A stretch of 64,000 bases of DNA from the NCBI RefSeq assembly GCF_003261055.1, contig NZ_CP030073.1, positions 7,378,001 through 7,442,000 on the forward strand, given 5' to 3'. Source of the stretch: Streptomyces cadmiisoli (GTDB taxonomy: Bacteria > Actinomycetota > Actinomycetes > Streptomycetales > Streptomycetaceae). Position numbers and translations under genes: made by a program. The notes below the pieces were generated by a model. The model saw only the letters and a program-made list of their open reading frames with translations, was not told the origin of the DNA and did no database searches. This document shows, in pieces, positions 48,904 through 58,122 of the stretch. How positions within the stretch are numbered: position 1 is the first letter of the stretch; every line of letters starts with the position of its first letter.

Positions 48904-49707
48904 CTAGGCCGTTTCCTCGTAGGGCAGCAGCTCGGGCCGCTTCGGCGGCCTGCCGTCCCCGGAGGACCGGCCGGTCAGGCGGCGGCCTATCCAGGGCAGC
49001 AGATGCTGCCGGGCGAAGCGGACGTCGGCGGTCCGGCGTGCCGTCCAGTTCGGCGGCGGCGTGGCCGCGATCGGGGTGCGCCAGTGCGGGTCCTCGGCGT
49101 CGTGCCCGAGGACCTGCCACACCGCCTCCGCGACCCGTCGGTGGCCCTCGGCCGTCAGATGCAGCCGGTCCACGTCCCACAGCCGCGGGTCGCCGAGGGA
49201 CGGCGCCCCGTACAGGTCGACCACCAGTGCCCCGTGCCGTGCCGCCAGCTCGTCGATGCAGGCGAAGAGTTCCTCCATGCGCGGCCGGAACCGGTCCAGG
49301 ACCGGGCCCTGGCGCCCCGGGCTGCGCATCAGCACGAGCTGCCGGCACGCGGGGGCCAGCCGCTCCACCGCCTCCTCCAGGAGTCCGCGCACCCGGCCCA
49401 TGTCGCACTTCGGCCGCAGGGTGTCGTTGAGACCCCCGACGAGAGTGATCACATCGGCGCCCATGGCGGCGGCCACGTCCACCTGCTCGTCGACGATCTG
49501 CTGGATCAGCTTCCCGCGCACGGCGAGATTGGCGTAGCGGAAACCGGGCGTCCGGGCGGCCATCCGGGCCGCCAGGAGGTCGGCCCAGCCCCGGTAGGAG
49601 CCGTCGGGCAGCAGGTCCGACATGCCTTCGGTGAAGGAGTCGCCGACCGCGACGAGGCTGCTGAACGGGAGATTCTGGTGCTGGGGGAGAGTGGCGTTCG
49701 TCTGCAT
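48904..49707 (-). CDS. SGNH/GDSL hydrolase
   Basis: A 267-residue esterase-like protein: block I 'VAVGDSFTEG' with the catalytic serine, block III 'VGGLNDTL' with the oxyanion Asn, and block V 'DRLHLTAEGHRRVA' with catalytic Asp and His. No signal peptide, so it is cytoplasmic, like many actinobacterial SGNH proteins of unknown substrate. The last 60 residues are a basic, proline-rich extension. It is a separate transcript from purB, about 100 bases upstream on the same strand. Confidence 0.9.
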   Translation of the reverse strand: MQTNATLPQHQNLPFSSLVAVGDSFTEGMSDLLPDGSYRGWADLLAARMAARTPGFRYANLAVRGKLIQQIVDEQVDVAAAMGADVITLVGGLNDTLRPKCDMGRVRGLLEEAVERLAPACRQLVLMRSPGRQGPVLDRFRPRMEELFACIDELAARHGALVVDLYGAPSLGDPRLWDVDRLHLTAEGHRRVAEAVWQVLGHDAEDPHWRTPIAATPPPNWTARRTADVRFARQHLLPWIGRRLTGRSSGDGRPPKRPELLPYEETA

Positions 49708-49767
49708 GGCGACAGAGATGGTATCCCGGGGCGCATACCCGTCGGTCGGTCGCCCTCCCGGCCCCGG

Positions 49768-50781
49768 CTACGTCCGCTGCCCGAACAGCTCCCGCAGCAC
49801 GTCCTCCATGGTCACCAGGCCGGCCAGCTTCCCGTCCGACCCGAGCACGGCCGCCAGGTGCGTACGGCTGCCGCGCATCGCGGTGAGCACGTCGTCCAGC
49901 GGTGTCGCCTCCCGGACGCGAGCGATGGGCCGCATGTCGCGCAGCCGGAACGGCACGTCCCGCGGCGAGGCGTCCAGGGCGTCCTTCACATGCAGGTAGC
50001 CGATGATCCTGCGTCCCTCGTCCACGACGGGGAAGCGCGAGAACCCGGAATCCGCGGACAGCCGCTCCACCTCCTCCGGAGTGACGCCCACGCGCGCGTA
50101 GAGGACCTGCTCCAGCGGGAGCACGACGTCCCGCACCGGACGACGGCCCAGTTCCAGGGCGTCGTGCAGCCGCTCCTGGGCCCGGACGTCGATCAGGCCC
50201 GCCGCACCGGAGTCCTTGACCAGCCGGGCCAGCTCCGCGTCGGAGAACGTCGCCGTGACCTCGTTCTTGGCCTCGATCCGCATCAGCTTGAGCAGCGCGT
50301 TGGCGAAGGCGTTGATGGTGAAGATCACCGGTCGCAGCGCCCGGGACAGCGCCACCAGCGGCGGGCCGAGCAGCAGGGCGCTGCGCACCGGCTCCGCGAG
50401 CGCGATGTTCTTCGGCACCATCTCGCCGAGCAGCATGTGCAGATAGGTCGCCAGGGCCAGCGCGATCACGAAGGACACGGCATGACCCGCGCCGCTCGGC
50501 ACACCCACCGCGTGGAACACCGGCTCCAGCAGATGCGCGATCGCCGGTTCCGCGACCACGCCGAGCACCAGGGTGCACAGCGTGATGCCCAGCTGGGCGG
50601 CGGCCATCAGCGCCGACACGTGCTCCAGACCCCACAGCACGCTCTTGGCGCGGCGGTCGCCCTGGTCCGCGTACGGCTCGATCTGCGAGCGGCGCACCGA
50701 GATCAGCGCGAACTCGGCGCCCACGAAGAAGGCGTTCACCACCAGGGTCGCCAGGCCGATCAGCAGCTGTACGACGGTCAT
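49768..50781 (-). CDS. CBS-domain membrane protein (CNNM/CorC-type), smaller paralogue
   Basis: The 337-residue protein has a DUF21 (CNNM) transmembrane domain with 'AEFALISVRRSQIEPYADQGDRRA' and 'LLGEMVPKNIALAEP', then a CBS pair ('RDVVLPLEQVLYARVG...GFSRFPVVDEGRRIIGYLHVKDAL'). The C-terminal CorC/HlyC domain is missing, unlike in its upstream partner. Such proteins are linked to Mg export. Its start overlaps the partner's stop by 4 bases, so they are translated as a pair and may form a heterodimer. Confidence 0.92.
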   Translation of the reverse strand: MTVVQLLIGLATLVVNAFFVGAEFALISVRRSQIEPYADQGDRRAKSVLWGLEHVSALMAAAQLGITLCTLVLGVVAEPAIAHLLEPVFHAVGVPSGAGHAVSFVIALALATYLHMLLGEMVPKNIALAEPVRSALLLGPPLVALSRALRPVIFTINAFANALLKLMRIEAKNEVTATFSDAELARLVKDSGAAGLIDVRAQERLHDALELGRRPVRDVVLPLEQVLYARVGVTPEEVERLSADSGFSRFPVVDEGRRIIGYLHVKDALDASPRDVPFRLRDMRPIARVREATPLDDVLTAMRGSRTHLAAVLGSDGKLAGLVTMEDVLRELFGQRT

Positions 50782-52106
50782 GCGCGCGCCTCCTTCTCGT
50801 CGTCGAGGGGCGCGTGCATCAGGACCCGTGCGGCCCTGCGTCCCGTCGCGTCCACCACGTTCAGCCGCCAGCCGGCCACCTCGACGGTGTCTCCGACGGC
50901 GGGTATGCGTCCGAGCAGGGTCGCGACCAGGCCGGCGAGCGTCTCGTAGGGTCCCTCCGGTGAGCGCAGGCCGACGCGGGCGAGCTGGTCGACGCGGGCG
51001 GCGCCGTCGGCCGAGTACAGGCTGTGGCCGTCCTCGTCGGTGCCGGCCGGGGCGAGGTCGGGGGTCTCGTGCGGGTCGTGCTCGTCGCGCACCTCGCCGA
51101 CGACCTCCTCCACGATGTCCTCCAGCGTCGCGACGCCCGCGGTGCCGCCGTACTCGTCGATGATCACGGCCATCGTGCGCCGGCCGGACAGCCGGTCCAG
51201 GAGCCGGTCCACGGTGAGCGTCTCCGGGACGAGCAGCGGTTCGCGCATCAGCTCGGCGACGGGCACGCGGGGCCGGTGCTCGGCGGGCACCGCGAGGATG
51301 TCCTTGATGTGCGCGGTGCCCACGACGGAGTCGAGGTTGCCCCGGTAGACGGGGAACCGGGACAGCCCCGTGGCCCGGGTCGCGTTCGCGACGTCCTCGC
51401 AGGTCGCCTGGGCGTCGAGGGCGACGACCTGGACGCGCGGGGTCATCACGTTCTCCGCGGTGAGGTCGGCGAGGTTCAGCGTGCGTACGAACAGTTCGGC
51501 GGTGTCCGGTTCCAGGGCTCCCTCCCGGGCGGAGTGCCGGGCGAGGGCCGCCAGCTCCTGGGGTCCGCGCGCGGAGGCGAGTTCCTCGGCCGGTTCGATG
51601 CCGAGACGGCGCACCAGGCGGTTGGCCGTGTTGTTGAGGTGGGTGATGAACGGCCGGAACACCGCGCTGAACCACCGCTGGGCGTTGCCCACCCGCTTGG
51701 CCACGGCCAGCGGCGAGGAGATCGCCCAGTTCTTGGGCACCAGCTCGCCCACGACCATCAGGAAGACCGTCGACAGGGCGGTGCCCAGCACCAGGGCGAT
51801 CGAGGAGGCGGTGGACCGGGGGATGCCCATGGACTCCAGCGGGCCGGCGATCAGCCGGGCGATGGACGGCTCGGCGAGCATGCCGACCACCAGGTTGGTG
51901 ACGGTGATGCCGAGCTGTGCGCCGGAGAGCTGGAAGGTGAGTTTCCGGACGGCGGCCAGGGCTCCGGAGGCGCCGCGCTCGCCGCGTTCCGCGGCCCGTT
52001 CGAGGTCGCTGCGCTCGACCGTGGTCAGGGAGAACTCGGCGGCCACGAAGGCACCGCAGGCGAGGGACAGCAGGATCGCCACCAGCAGGAGGAGCACTTC
52101 GGTCAT
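50778..52106 (-). CDS. CBS-domain membrane protein with CorC/HlyC domain (CNNM-type)
   Basis: The full three-domain layout is present in 442 residues: DUF21 membrane domain (about 1-190, with 'GELVPKNWAISSP'), CBS pair ('ENVMTPRVQVVALDAQATCEDVA', 'GLSRFPVYRGNLDSVVGTAHIKDIL', 'TMAVIIDEYGGTAGVATLEDIVEEVVGEVRDE'), and a C-terminal CorC/HlyC domain ('LAGLVATLLGRIPAVGDTVEVAGWRLNVVDATGRR'). Role is Mg or related cation export or its regulation. First gene of a two-gene operon. Confidence 0.94.
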   Translation of the reverse strand: MTEVLLLLVAILLSLACGAFVAAEFSLTTVERSDLERAAERGERGASGALAAVRKLTFQLSGAQLGITVTNLVVGMLAEPSIARLIAGPLESMGIPRSTASSIALVLGTALSTVFLMVVGELVPKNWAISSPLAVAKRVGNAQRWFSAVFRPFITHLNNTANRLVRRLGIEPAEELASARGPQELAALARHSAREGALEPDTAELFVRTLNLADLTAENVMTPRVQVVALDAQATCEDVANATRATGLSRFPVYRGNLDSVVGTAHIKDILAVPAEHRPRVPVAELMREPLLVPETLTVDRLLDRLSGRRTMAVIIDEYGGTAGVATLEDIVEEVVGEVRDEHDPHETPDLAPAGTDEDGHSLYSADGAARVDQLARVGLRSPEGPYETLAGLVATLLGRIPAVGDTVEVAGWRLNVVDATGRRAARVLMHAPLDDEKEARA

Positions 52107-52195
52107 CGGGTCACCTCCGTCCCATGATCCGGCAGGGCAGGGAGGAACGCGCGACGGCTGCTACTGGGAGGCTCGCCCATGGGCGGACGCTCACA

Positions 52196-52354
52196 CCTTT
52201 CTTGGAGGACCGGTCCCCGGGGCACCGGGTGGATCCGTGGGCCCGTGAACCGGTGGGCCCGTGAACCGGTGGATCGGGGGACGTGTGGACCTGTGGGCCG
52301 GCGGATCGGCCGATCCGTGGGCCGGTGGACCGGGTGGTCCTCCAAGATTAAAGG
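52196..52354. repeat. MITE-like element: 16-19 base inverted ends around short direct repeats
   Basis: TCTTGGAGGACC (52200-52211) and its exact complement GGTCCTCCAAGA (52336-52347) are joined to outer CCTTT / AAAGG with a 3-base difference in spacing. The interior has GGGCCCGTGAACCGGTG twice in tandem (52239-52272) and related CCGTGGGCCGGTGGA words. No coding capacity. It lies between the GNAT stop and the CBS operon start. No obvious target-site duplication. Confidence 0.55.
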
Positions 52355-52368
52355 GTCGGCAGCGGGTG

Positions 52369-52797
52369 TCAGGAGCGGGCGAACGGCTTCAACCAGCGGC
52401 GCCATTCCTCCTGCGGCGCGTAGCCCGCCGACCGCCACGCATGGTGCGCGGTCTCGTTGCGGGTCAGCACCATCGCGTCCACGCGGCGCCCGCCCAGTCG
52501 TACGAACCGCTCCTCCGCGGCCGCCAGCAGCGCCCCGGCGACGCCGCGTCGGCGGCGCAGAGGATGCACCGCCAGCCGGTACAGGTGGCAGCGCCAGCCG
52601 TCGAAGCCCGCGATGACCGTACCGACCAGCTCTCCGTCGAGTTCCGCCAGGAGCAGCGCGTCCGGGTCGCGCTCGACCAGCCGCCGCACCCCGTCCAGGT
52701 CGTCGCTGATGCTCGTCCCCTCGGCGGCCGTCTTCCAGAAGTCCAGCACGGTCGGGAGGTCCTCGGGCGTCGCGGCCCGTATGCGCACGTCGGTCAT
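52369..52797 (-). CDS. GNAT-family acetyltransferase
   Basis: A 142-residue single GNAT domain: 'RLAVHPLRRRRGVAGALLAAAEERFVRLGG' is the acetyl-CoA-binding motif A, followed by 'NETAHHAWRSAGYAPQ', motif B. Substrate unknown. It is a separate gene from the CBS operon, with the MITE-like element between them. Confidence 0.9.
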   Translation of the reverse strand: MTDVRIRAATPEDLPTVLDFWKTAAEGTSISDDLDGVRRLVERDPDALLLAELDGELVGTVIAGFDGWRCHLYRLAVHPLRRRRGVAGALLAAAEERFVRLGGRRVDAMVLTRNETAHHAWRSAGYAPQEEWRRWLKPFARS

Positions 52798-52886
52798 GCC
52801 GCGATCCCATCACCGGCGGACGCGCCCGGACACGGGTGTTCCAGCATCCGGACGCCGGTCCGTCGTCGTGCTCCGGGTCGTCCCGG

Positions 52887-55454
52887 TCACTCGTGCGCGA
52901 TCGCCGCCAGCACGTTCATCCGGGAGGCGCGCAGCGCGGGCAGCAGCGCCGCGACCACGCCGACCACCGCCGAGCCGACCACGACCGCGAGGATCGTGCC
53001 CCACGGCACGGCGAACGCGGTCATGCCCTGGAGGGCCAGCACCTGCTGGGCGCACACGCCCCACACCAGCCCCAGCCCCAGCCCGAGGACCGCGCCGAAC
53101 ACCGCGATCACCACCGACTCCAGCCGGATCATGCGGCGCAGCTGCCGCCGGCCGAGACCGATGGCGCGCAGCAGTCCGATCTCCCGGGTGCGTTCCACGA
53201 CCGACAGGGCGAGGGTGTTGACCACGCCGAGCACCGCGATGATGATCGCGAGCCCGAGCAGGGCGTAGACGAGGTACAGCAGCACGGCGACCTGGTTGTG
53301 CACGAGTTCCTTGTAGTCCGCCAGGTCCCGGACCTCGACCTGCGGATACGCGTCGAGGGTCCGCTCCAGGCCGGCGCGCAGGTCGTCGGGGGCCGTGCCC
53401 GGGCCGGCGTTGACGTACAGCGCGGAGTCCTGCGCGCCCGGCGCGTACCGCTCCAGCGTGCCGAGGCCCAGGTAGATGCCGCCCTGCATGCCGAATCCCT
53501 CGGCCGACTCCTGGTCGGTGAGGGCCCCGACGGTCAGCCGGGCCTCGCGTCCGCCCTGGAACTCGACGGGGATCGTGCTGCCCAGCCGCACCCCGTGGTC
53601 GCGGGCGAAGTCCAGGTCCATGGCCAGGTGTCCGGCGGCCAGCGCCGAAGGGCTGTCGCCCCGGGCGTAGGCGACGTTGGCGACCTCGTCCAGCCGCGGG
53701 TCGTAGCCGGCGGCGGTCGTCTCGATCCGGTCGCCGTCGGGCAGGCCGACCGCGATCGGCGCGAAGCGCGAGCGCACCACGAGGCCGACGCCCTCGGTGT
53801 CCCGCACCCGGTCCGTCAGCTCCCGCGGGAACGGTACGAAGTTGGTGTTCTGGATCACGAAGTCGGCGCCGAGGGTCTGGTCGATCTGCTCGTCGAACGA
53901 CTTCGTCATGGAGGCGCTCGCCACCGACATCCCGCCGACCAGCGCCAGTCCCACCATCAGGGCGGCGGCGGTGGCGCCGGTGCGCCGCGGGTTGCGCAGG
54001 GCGTTGCGCTGGCTCATCCGGCCGATGGACCCGAACACGGCGGGGAACGCGCCGCCGAGCACGCGGATCACCGGGCGCACCAGCAGTGGGCCCGCGATCA
54101 CGGTGGCCACGAGCGTCAGAACGATGCCGAGGCCCAGCAGCGACGCGGCCGATCCGGTCTCCGAGGCCACCGCGCAGCCGAGCAGGGCCGCCGCGCCGGC
54201 CGCGCCCACGACGGACCCGACCACCGCGCGCACCTTGAGCGGCCGGCCCACGCCGGCGATCTCGGCGTCGGAGAGCGCCGCCATCGGCGGGACGCCCGCC
54301 GCGCGCCGGGCCGGCAGGTACGCGGCGACGAAGGTCACCCCGACCCCGACGACGTACGCCGTCACGGGTGTCGCCCAGCCGACGACCATCTCGGTGGACT
54401 TGATGTTCATGCCGAGCAGGCCCATCAGCTCGATGAGGCCGACGGCGAGTCCGACGCCGACGGCCAGCCCGAGCGTGGACCCGACCAGGCCGAGCAGCAG
54501 CGCCTCGGTGAGGACCGAGCGGCGCACCTGGCGCCGGTCGGCACCGAGCGCGCGCAGCAGTCCCAGCTCACGGGTGCGCTGCGCGATCAGCATCGAGAAC
54601 GTGTTGACGATCAGGAACACACCGACCAGGACGGCGATCCCGGCGAAGCCGAGCATCACGTACTTGATGACGTCGAGGAAGCCGCCCAACTGCTCGACGT
54701 CCGACCGGGCCTGCTCGTCGGCGGTGCGCAGGTCGTAGCGGCCGGTGCCGAGCGCGGCCTCGATCCGCTTCTTGAGCGCAGCGTCGCTGACGCCCGGCGC
54801 CGCGTCCACGGTGATGCTCGTGGCGGCACCCGGGTCGCCCAGCAGCTCGGTCTGCGCGGTCGGGGTGTCGACGAAGACCAGCGCGGCACCGGGATTGGTG
54901 GTGGTGAACGTGACGATGCCGACGACCTCGACCCGGAAGGACCCGGGCGCCGCGATCACCGTCAGGGTGTCCCCGAGCCGCACGTTCCTGCGGTCCGCGG
55001 TCTCCGAGTCGATCATCGCCTCGGTGGGCCCGCGCGGGGCGCGCCCCGAGGTCAGCTCGACCGGACTGCGTTCGGTCGGGTTCCAGTTGTTGCCGAGGGT
55101 GGGGGCACCGGTCGTGGGGCCGACCGGTTCGTTGTCCGCGTCGACGACCGTGATGTTCGCGACCTCGGCCTCGGCACGGGCGGCGGCCACCCCGTCGATG
55201 CGGGCGACCCGGTCGGCGAGCGCGGCGGGCAGGGTGGCCGTCGCCCCGGAGGGCACCGCCTCGGCGAGGGTCTCCTTCGGGCTGACGGTGACGTCGGCCG
55301 CGGCCGAGGCGAACAGCCGGTCGAAGGTGCGCCCGACGGTGTCGGAGAAGATCAGGCTGCCCGCGACGAACGCCACGGACAGCACGACGGCCAGCGCCGA
55401 GAGCAGCAGCCGTCCCTTGTGGGCGAGGAAACTCCTGAGCGTCGCCTTGAGCAC
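52887..55454 (-). CDS. ABC transporter permease of the FtsX/MacB type (fused tandem)
   Basis: The 855-residue protein contains two FtsX/MacB-like units in one chain. Each has an extracytoplasmic region and a 3-4 helix FtsX domain with the motif 'RTRELGLLRALGADRRQVRRSVLTEALLLGLVGSTLG' in the first and 'RTREIGLLRAIGLGRRQLRRMIRLESVVIAVFGAVLG' in the second. The N-terminal helix follows 'LLSALAVVLSVAFVAGSLIFSD'. The stop-to-start gap from the ATPase gene is 4 bases. Substrate class is likely a lipid, lipoprotein or peptide, not identifiable from sequence. Confidence 0.95.
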   Translation of the reverse strand: MLKATLRSFLAHKGRLLLSALAVVLSVAFVAGSLIFSDTVGRTFDRLFASAAADVTVSPKETLAEAVPSGATATLPAALADRVARIDGVAAARAEAEVANITVVDADNEPVGPTTGAPTLGNNWNPTERSPVELTSGRAPRGPTEAMIDSETADRRNVRLGDTLTVIAAPGSFRVEVVGIVTFTTTNPGAALVFVDTPTAQTELLGDPGAATSITVDAAPGVSDAALKKRIEAALGTGRYDLRTADEQARSDVEQLGGFLDVIKYVMLGFAGIAVLVGVFLIVNTFSMLIAQRTRELGLLRALGADRRQVRRSVLTEALLLGLVGSTLGLAVGVGLAVGLIELMGLLGMNIKSTEMVVGWATPVTAYVVGVGVTFVAAYLPARRAAGVPPMAALSDAEIAGVGRPLKVRAVVGSVVGAAGAAALLGCAVASETGSAASLLGLGIVLTLVATVIAGPLLVRPVIRVLGGAFPAVFGSIGRMSQRNALRNPRRTGATAAALMVGLALVGGMSVASASMTKSFDEQIDQTLGADFVIQNTNFVPFPRELTDRVRDTEGVGLVVRSRFAPIAVGLPDGDRIETTAAGYDPRLDEVANVAYARGDSPSALAAGHLAMDLDFARDHGVRLGSTIPVEFQGGREARLTVGALTDQESAEGFGMQGGIYLGLGTLERYAPGAQDSALYVNAGPGTAPDDLRAGLERTLDAYPQVEVRDLADYKELVHNQVAVLLYLVYALLGLAIIIAVLGVVNTLALSVVERTREIGLLRAIGLGRRQLRRMIRLESVVIAVFGAVLGLGLGLVWGVCAQQVLALQGMTAFAVPWGTILAVVVGSAVVGVVAALLPALRASRMNVLAAIAHE

Positions 55455-55458
55455 GGGT

Positions 55459-56271
55459 TCAGTCCCCCTGGGCCGCTGCGGCCTCGTCGACCTGACGGCG
55501 GATCACGTCGAACCGCTTCATGCGCTCCAGCACCGCTTCGGCCGTCGGCCGCTCCATCCGGTCCACGATCCGCCCGTCGCCGAGAAAGAGCACCAGGTCG
55601 GAGTGGGCGGCGGCGCCCGGGTCGTGGGTGACCATGACGACGGTCTGACCGAGGTCGTCGACGGCCTCGCGCAGGAAGCCCAGCACCTCCAGACCGGCCC
55701 GTGAGTCGAGGTTGCCGGTCGGCTCGTCCGCGAAGATCAGTTCCGGCCGTGAGGCCAGCGCGCGGGCGCAGGCGACGCGCTGCTGCTGGCCGCCGGACAG
55801 CTGCGACGGCCGGTGCCGGAGCCGGTCGCGCAGCCCGAGGGTGTCGATGACCTGGTCCAGCCACTTCTGGTCGGGCTTCTGACCGGCGATGTCCATGGGC
55901 AGGGTGATGTTCTCCAGCGCGCTCAGGGTGGGAATCAGGTTGAACGACTGGAACATGAAGCCGATCCGGTCCCGCCGCAGCCGGGTCAGCTCACGCTCCC
56001 TCAGCCCCGTGATCTCGGTGTCGCCGAGCCACACCTGACCGGCCGAGACATTGTCGAGCCCGGCCAGACAGTGCATCAGCGTGGACTTCCCGGAGCCGGA
56101 CGGCCCCATGACGGCGGTGAAGCGGCCGCGTGTGATGTCCACGTCCACCGAGTCCAGAGCCAGCACCGTCGTCTCGCCGGAGCCGTACGCCTTGGTCAGA
56201 CCGCGGGCGCGGGCCGCGACCCCGTCGGCGGACGTGAGTCCCGGGGCGTGCTCCGCAGCAGGTGTGGACAA
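55459..56271 (-). CDS. ABC transporter ATP-binding protein (LolD/MacB type)
   Basis: A 270-residue ATPase with Walker A '[18 protein letters not shown]', Q-loop '[18 protein letters not shown]', signature '[16 protein letters not shown]' and Walker B '[13 protein letters not shown]', the LolD family pattern. TTG 56271 is the start because AAGGAGG lies 5 bases upstream; earlier in-frame codons are not conserved. It forms an exporter with the permease encoded immediately downstream. Confidence 0.95.
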   Translation of the reverse strand: MSTPAAEHAPGLTSADGVAARARGLTKAYGSGETTVLALDSVDVDITRGRFTAVMGPSGSGKSTLMHCLAGLDNVSAGQVWLGDTEITGLRERELTRLRRDRIGFMFQSFNLIPTLSALENITLPMDIAGQKPDQKWLDQVIDTLGLRDRLRHRPSQLSGGQQQRVACARALASRPELIFADEPTGNLDSRAGLEVLGFLREAVDDLGQTVVMVTHDPGAAAHSDLVLFLGDGRIVDRMERPTAEAVLERMKRFDVIRRQVDEAAAAQGD

Positions 56272-56487
56272 GGCTGCCTCCTTGGTCGCGGCCGGGTGGT
56301 GGACGTACCGGGTTCCTTGCCGGGGCCGAGCGTAGTGTGATCGGCACCACACGCGGAATCCCCCCGAGGTCGCGGGTGCTCTCCGCCCCAGGTCGGGTCC
56401 CGGGGAACGATGTAAGGGCCACCGGTCGGCGCGGGGTGCGGCCGCCCGGCCCTTGCCGCGCTAGCACCTCGGCGCTGGCTTTGAGGT

Positions 56488-56745
56488 ATGGCGAAGACTC
56501 AGCTGAACGTCCGGGTCGACGAGGGCACCGCCCGCGCGGCCCGCGAGCGCGCCCTGGCCCGCGGCATGAGCGTCAACCGTTACATCGAGGAGCTCGTGAA
56601 GCAGGACACCGGGGAGGTCGGCCACACCTTCGTCGAGGCCGCCGCCGACTTCATGAAGCAGTACGAGTCCGTCTTCGCCGAGGAGTTCGGCGCGGAGCGG
56701 GAGGGCCGCACCCCCCCGCGGCGAAGGTCGCCGCTGATCCCTTGA
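56488..56745 (+). CDS. Ribbon-helix-helix antitoxin-like protein
   Basis: An 85-residue protein whose N-terminus is a ribbon-helix-helix domain ('KTQLNVRVDEGTARAARERALARGMSVNRYIEELVKQ') and whose acidic C-terminal tail ('FMKQYESVFAEEFGAERE') would wrap the toxin. It overlaps the next gene by 4 bases (TTGA). In this family the antitoxin represses its own promoter. Confidence 0.85.
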   Translation: MAKTQLNVRVDEGTARAARERALARGMSVNRYIEELVKQDTGEVGHTFVEAAADFMKQYESVFAEEFGAEREGRTPPRRRSPLIP

Positions 56746-57116
56746 GCGACCTGCGCATCGACCTCGCCTGGCTCCTCATGCTCGCCGAACAGAAGACGCC
56801 CGGGGACCCCCAGGTCACCGACTGGGGAGCCCTCGTCGCCGCGGTGGCCCGCCACGACGCGGAGATCTTCGGCGTCCCCGTCTACGACTCCCCGTACGCC
56901 CGCGCCGCGGCCCTGCTCCAACTGCTGATCCACGTTCCCGCGCTGGAGCGCTCCAACGCCCTGTTCGCCTCGGCGGTCGCCTACGCCTATCTGGTCGCCA
57001 GCGGCGTCAAGGTCGTCACCTCACCGGAGCAGGTGCGCGATCTGGCCCGGCTGGTCAACAGCGGTGAGGCCTCGGTGCACGACATCGCCGCAGAACTGCG
57101 CCGGTGGAGCCTGTGA
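56742..57116 (+). CDS. Doc/Fic-like toxin with degenerate active site
   Basis: The 124-residue protein has the length and helical outline of Doc (PhD-Doc) toxins, with 'LLQLLIHVPALERSNALFASAVAYAYLVASGV' in place of the Fic loop HxFx(D/N)(A/G)NKR. His is kept, but the loop is HVPALERSN, so AMP-transfer or Doc kinase chemistry as known is unlikely. Streptomyces has many such diverged Fic-fold partners of RHH antitoxins. TTG at 56742 overlaps the antitoxin stop; there is no ribosome binding site of its own, so coupling is needed. Confidence 0.75.
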   Translation: MSDLRIDLAWLLMLAEQKTPGDPQVTDWGALVAAVARHDAEIFGVPVYDSPYARAAALLQLLIHVPALERSNALFASAVAYAYLVASGVKVVTSPEQVRDLARLVNSGEASVHDIAAELRRWSL

Positions 57117-57138
57117 CCGGTCGCCACCCGTGGGGGAG

Positions 57139-57819
57139 CTACTCGTGGGGGCGCCACGCGGTGCCCAGCGCGCAGTACGACGTGGGCAGCGTCGGCCCCT
57201 TCTCCGGCATTCGCACCCGGCGGTAGGGGCCGAGTTCGAACCCGGACTCCCGCAGCGCCGCGACCGGGTCACGGGACAGATGGCAGCCGCCGTTCAGCGG
57301 CGGCCACACCGTGCGGTCCAGCGTCCGCTGCGTGAGGCACATCGCCCGCCCGCCGCCCCGGCCGTGCTCGAAGAACCGCACCTGGCCGCCGGGCCGCAGC
57401 ACCCGCCGCGCCTCGCCGAGGGCACGGGGCACGTCCCGCACACTGCACAGCACCAACGACAGGACGACGGCGTCGAAGGCCTCGCTCTTGACCGGCAGCG
57501 CCTCGGCCGCCCCCGGCACCACGTCCACGGGCATCCCCGCGCGCACCGCCGCCTCCACGGCCAACTTCCGCAGGCCGCGCTCGGGTTCGATCGCGACGAC
57601 CTCCGCGACCGTGCCCGGATAGTGCCTGAAGTTCAGGCCGTTGCCCGCGCCGATCTCCAGGACCCGTCCGGACAGGCCGGCGAGCAGGCGGTCGCGCACC
57701 CCGGCCATGCCCAGCCGGGTCTCCGCGGCCACGCTGACCCGGGCGTAGTAGCGGGCGAACAGCGGGTGGTGCACGGCATCCCGCGCCACCCCTCGGACCC
57801 CGTCGGGTCGTAGCGCCAT
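57139..57819 (-). CDS. Class I SAM-dependent methyltransferase
   Basis: A 226-residue UbiE/Methyltransf_11-like enzyme with motif I 'VLEIGAGNGLNFRHYP', motif II 'VVAIEPERGL', 'AFDAVVLSLVLCSVRDVPRALGEARRVLRPGGQVRFFEHG'. This resembles a group annotated as ubiquinone/menaquinone or thiol methyltransferases, but substrate cannot be chosen. It is convergent with the toxin gene and 22 bases from it; upstream it faces a 300-base spacer. Confidence 0.9.
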   Translation of the reverse strand: MALRPDGVRGVARDAVHHPLFARYYARVSVAAETRLGMAGVRDRLLAGLSGRVLEIGAGNGLNFRHYPGTVAEVVAIEPERGLRKLAVEAAVRAGMPVDVVPGAAEALPVKSEAFDAVVLSLVLCSVRDVPRALGEARRVLRPGGQVRFFEHGRGGGRAMCLTQRTLDRTVWPPLNGGCHLSRDPVAALRESGFELGPYRRVRMPEKGPTLPTSYCALGTAWRPHE

Positions 57820-58122
57820 GGAGACCTCCCTCGCAGGACGGGCCGTACCGCGATTGTCCCCCCGTACGGCGCCGTCACTCCCCGCCGCGCCGGGCCGCGC
57901 GCCGAACTCCGGGACCCGCTCGGCCTCGGCGGCGGGTCCGGCGGCCCGGGCCAGGGTGGACGGGCCCGGTCACACCACCGCCGTCGAGGAGACGGGGAGC
58001 CGACACCGCTGTCCGGGTCGGCCGGCCGGGACACGTGGGGCCGTGCGGTGTCCGCACGGCGGTCGTGGCGTCACCGGGTCGGCCGGTCCGCCCGGACCGG
58101 CCGACCCGGTGAACGGGACCCC
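57820..58122. other. Spacer of about 300 bases between the methyltransferase and bioD
   Basis: I see no gene and no repeat. Frames exist on both strands but are Arg/Pro/Gly rich. It carries the methyltransferase promoter and the 3' untranslated region of bioD. Confidence 0.5.

Noticed and set aside
52836..55631. A 931-codon plus-strand frame opposite the ABC permease
   Set aside because: Composition is Arg/Asp/His/Gln-rich as expected for the complement of the real permease gene, which has both FtsX domains.
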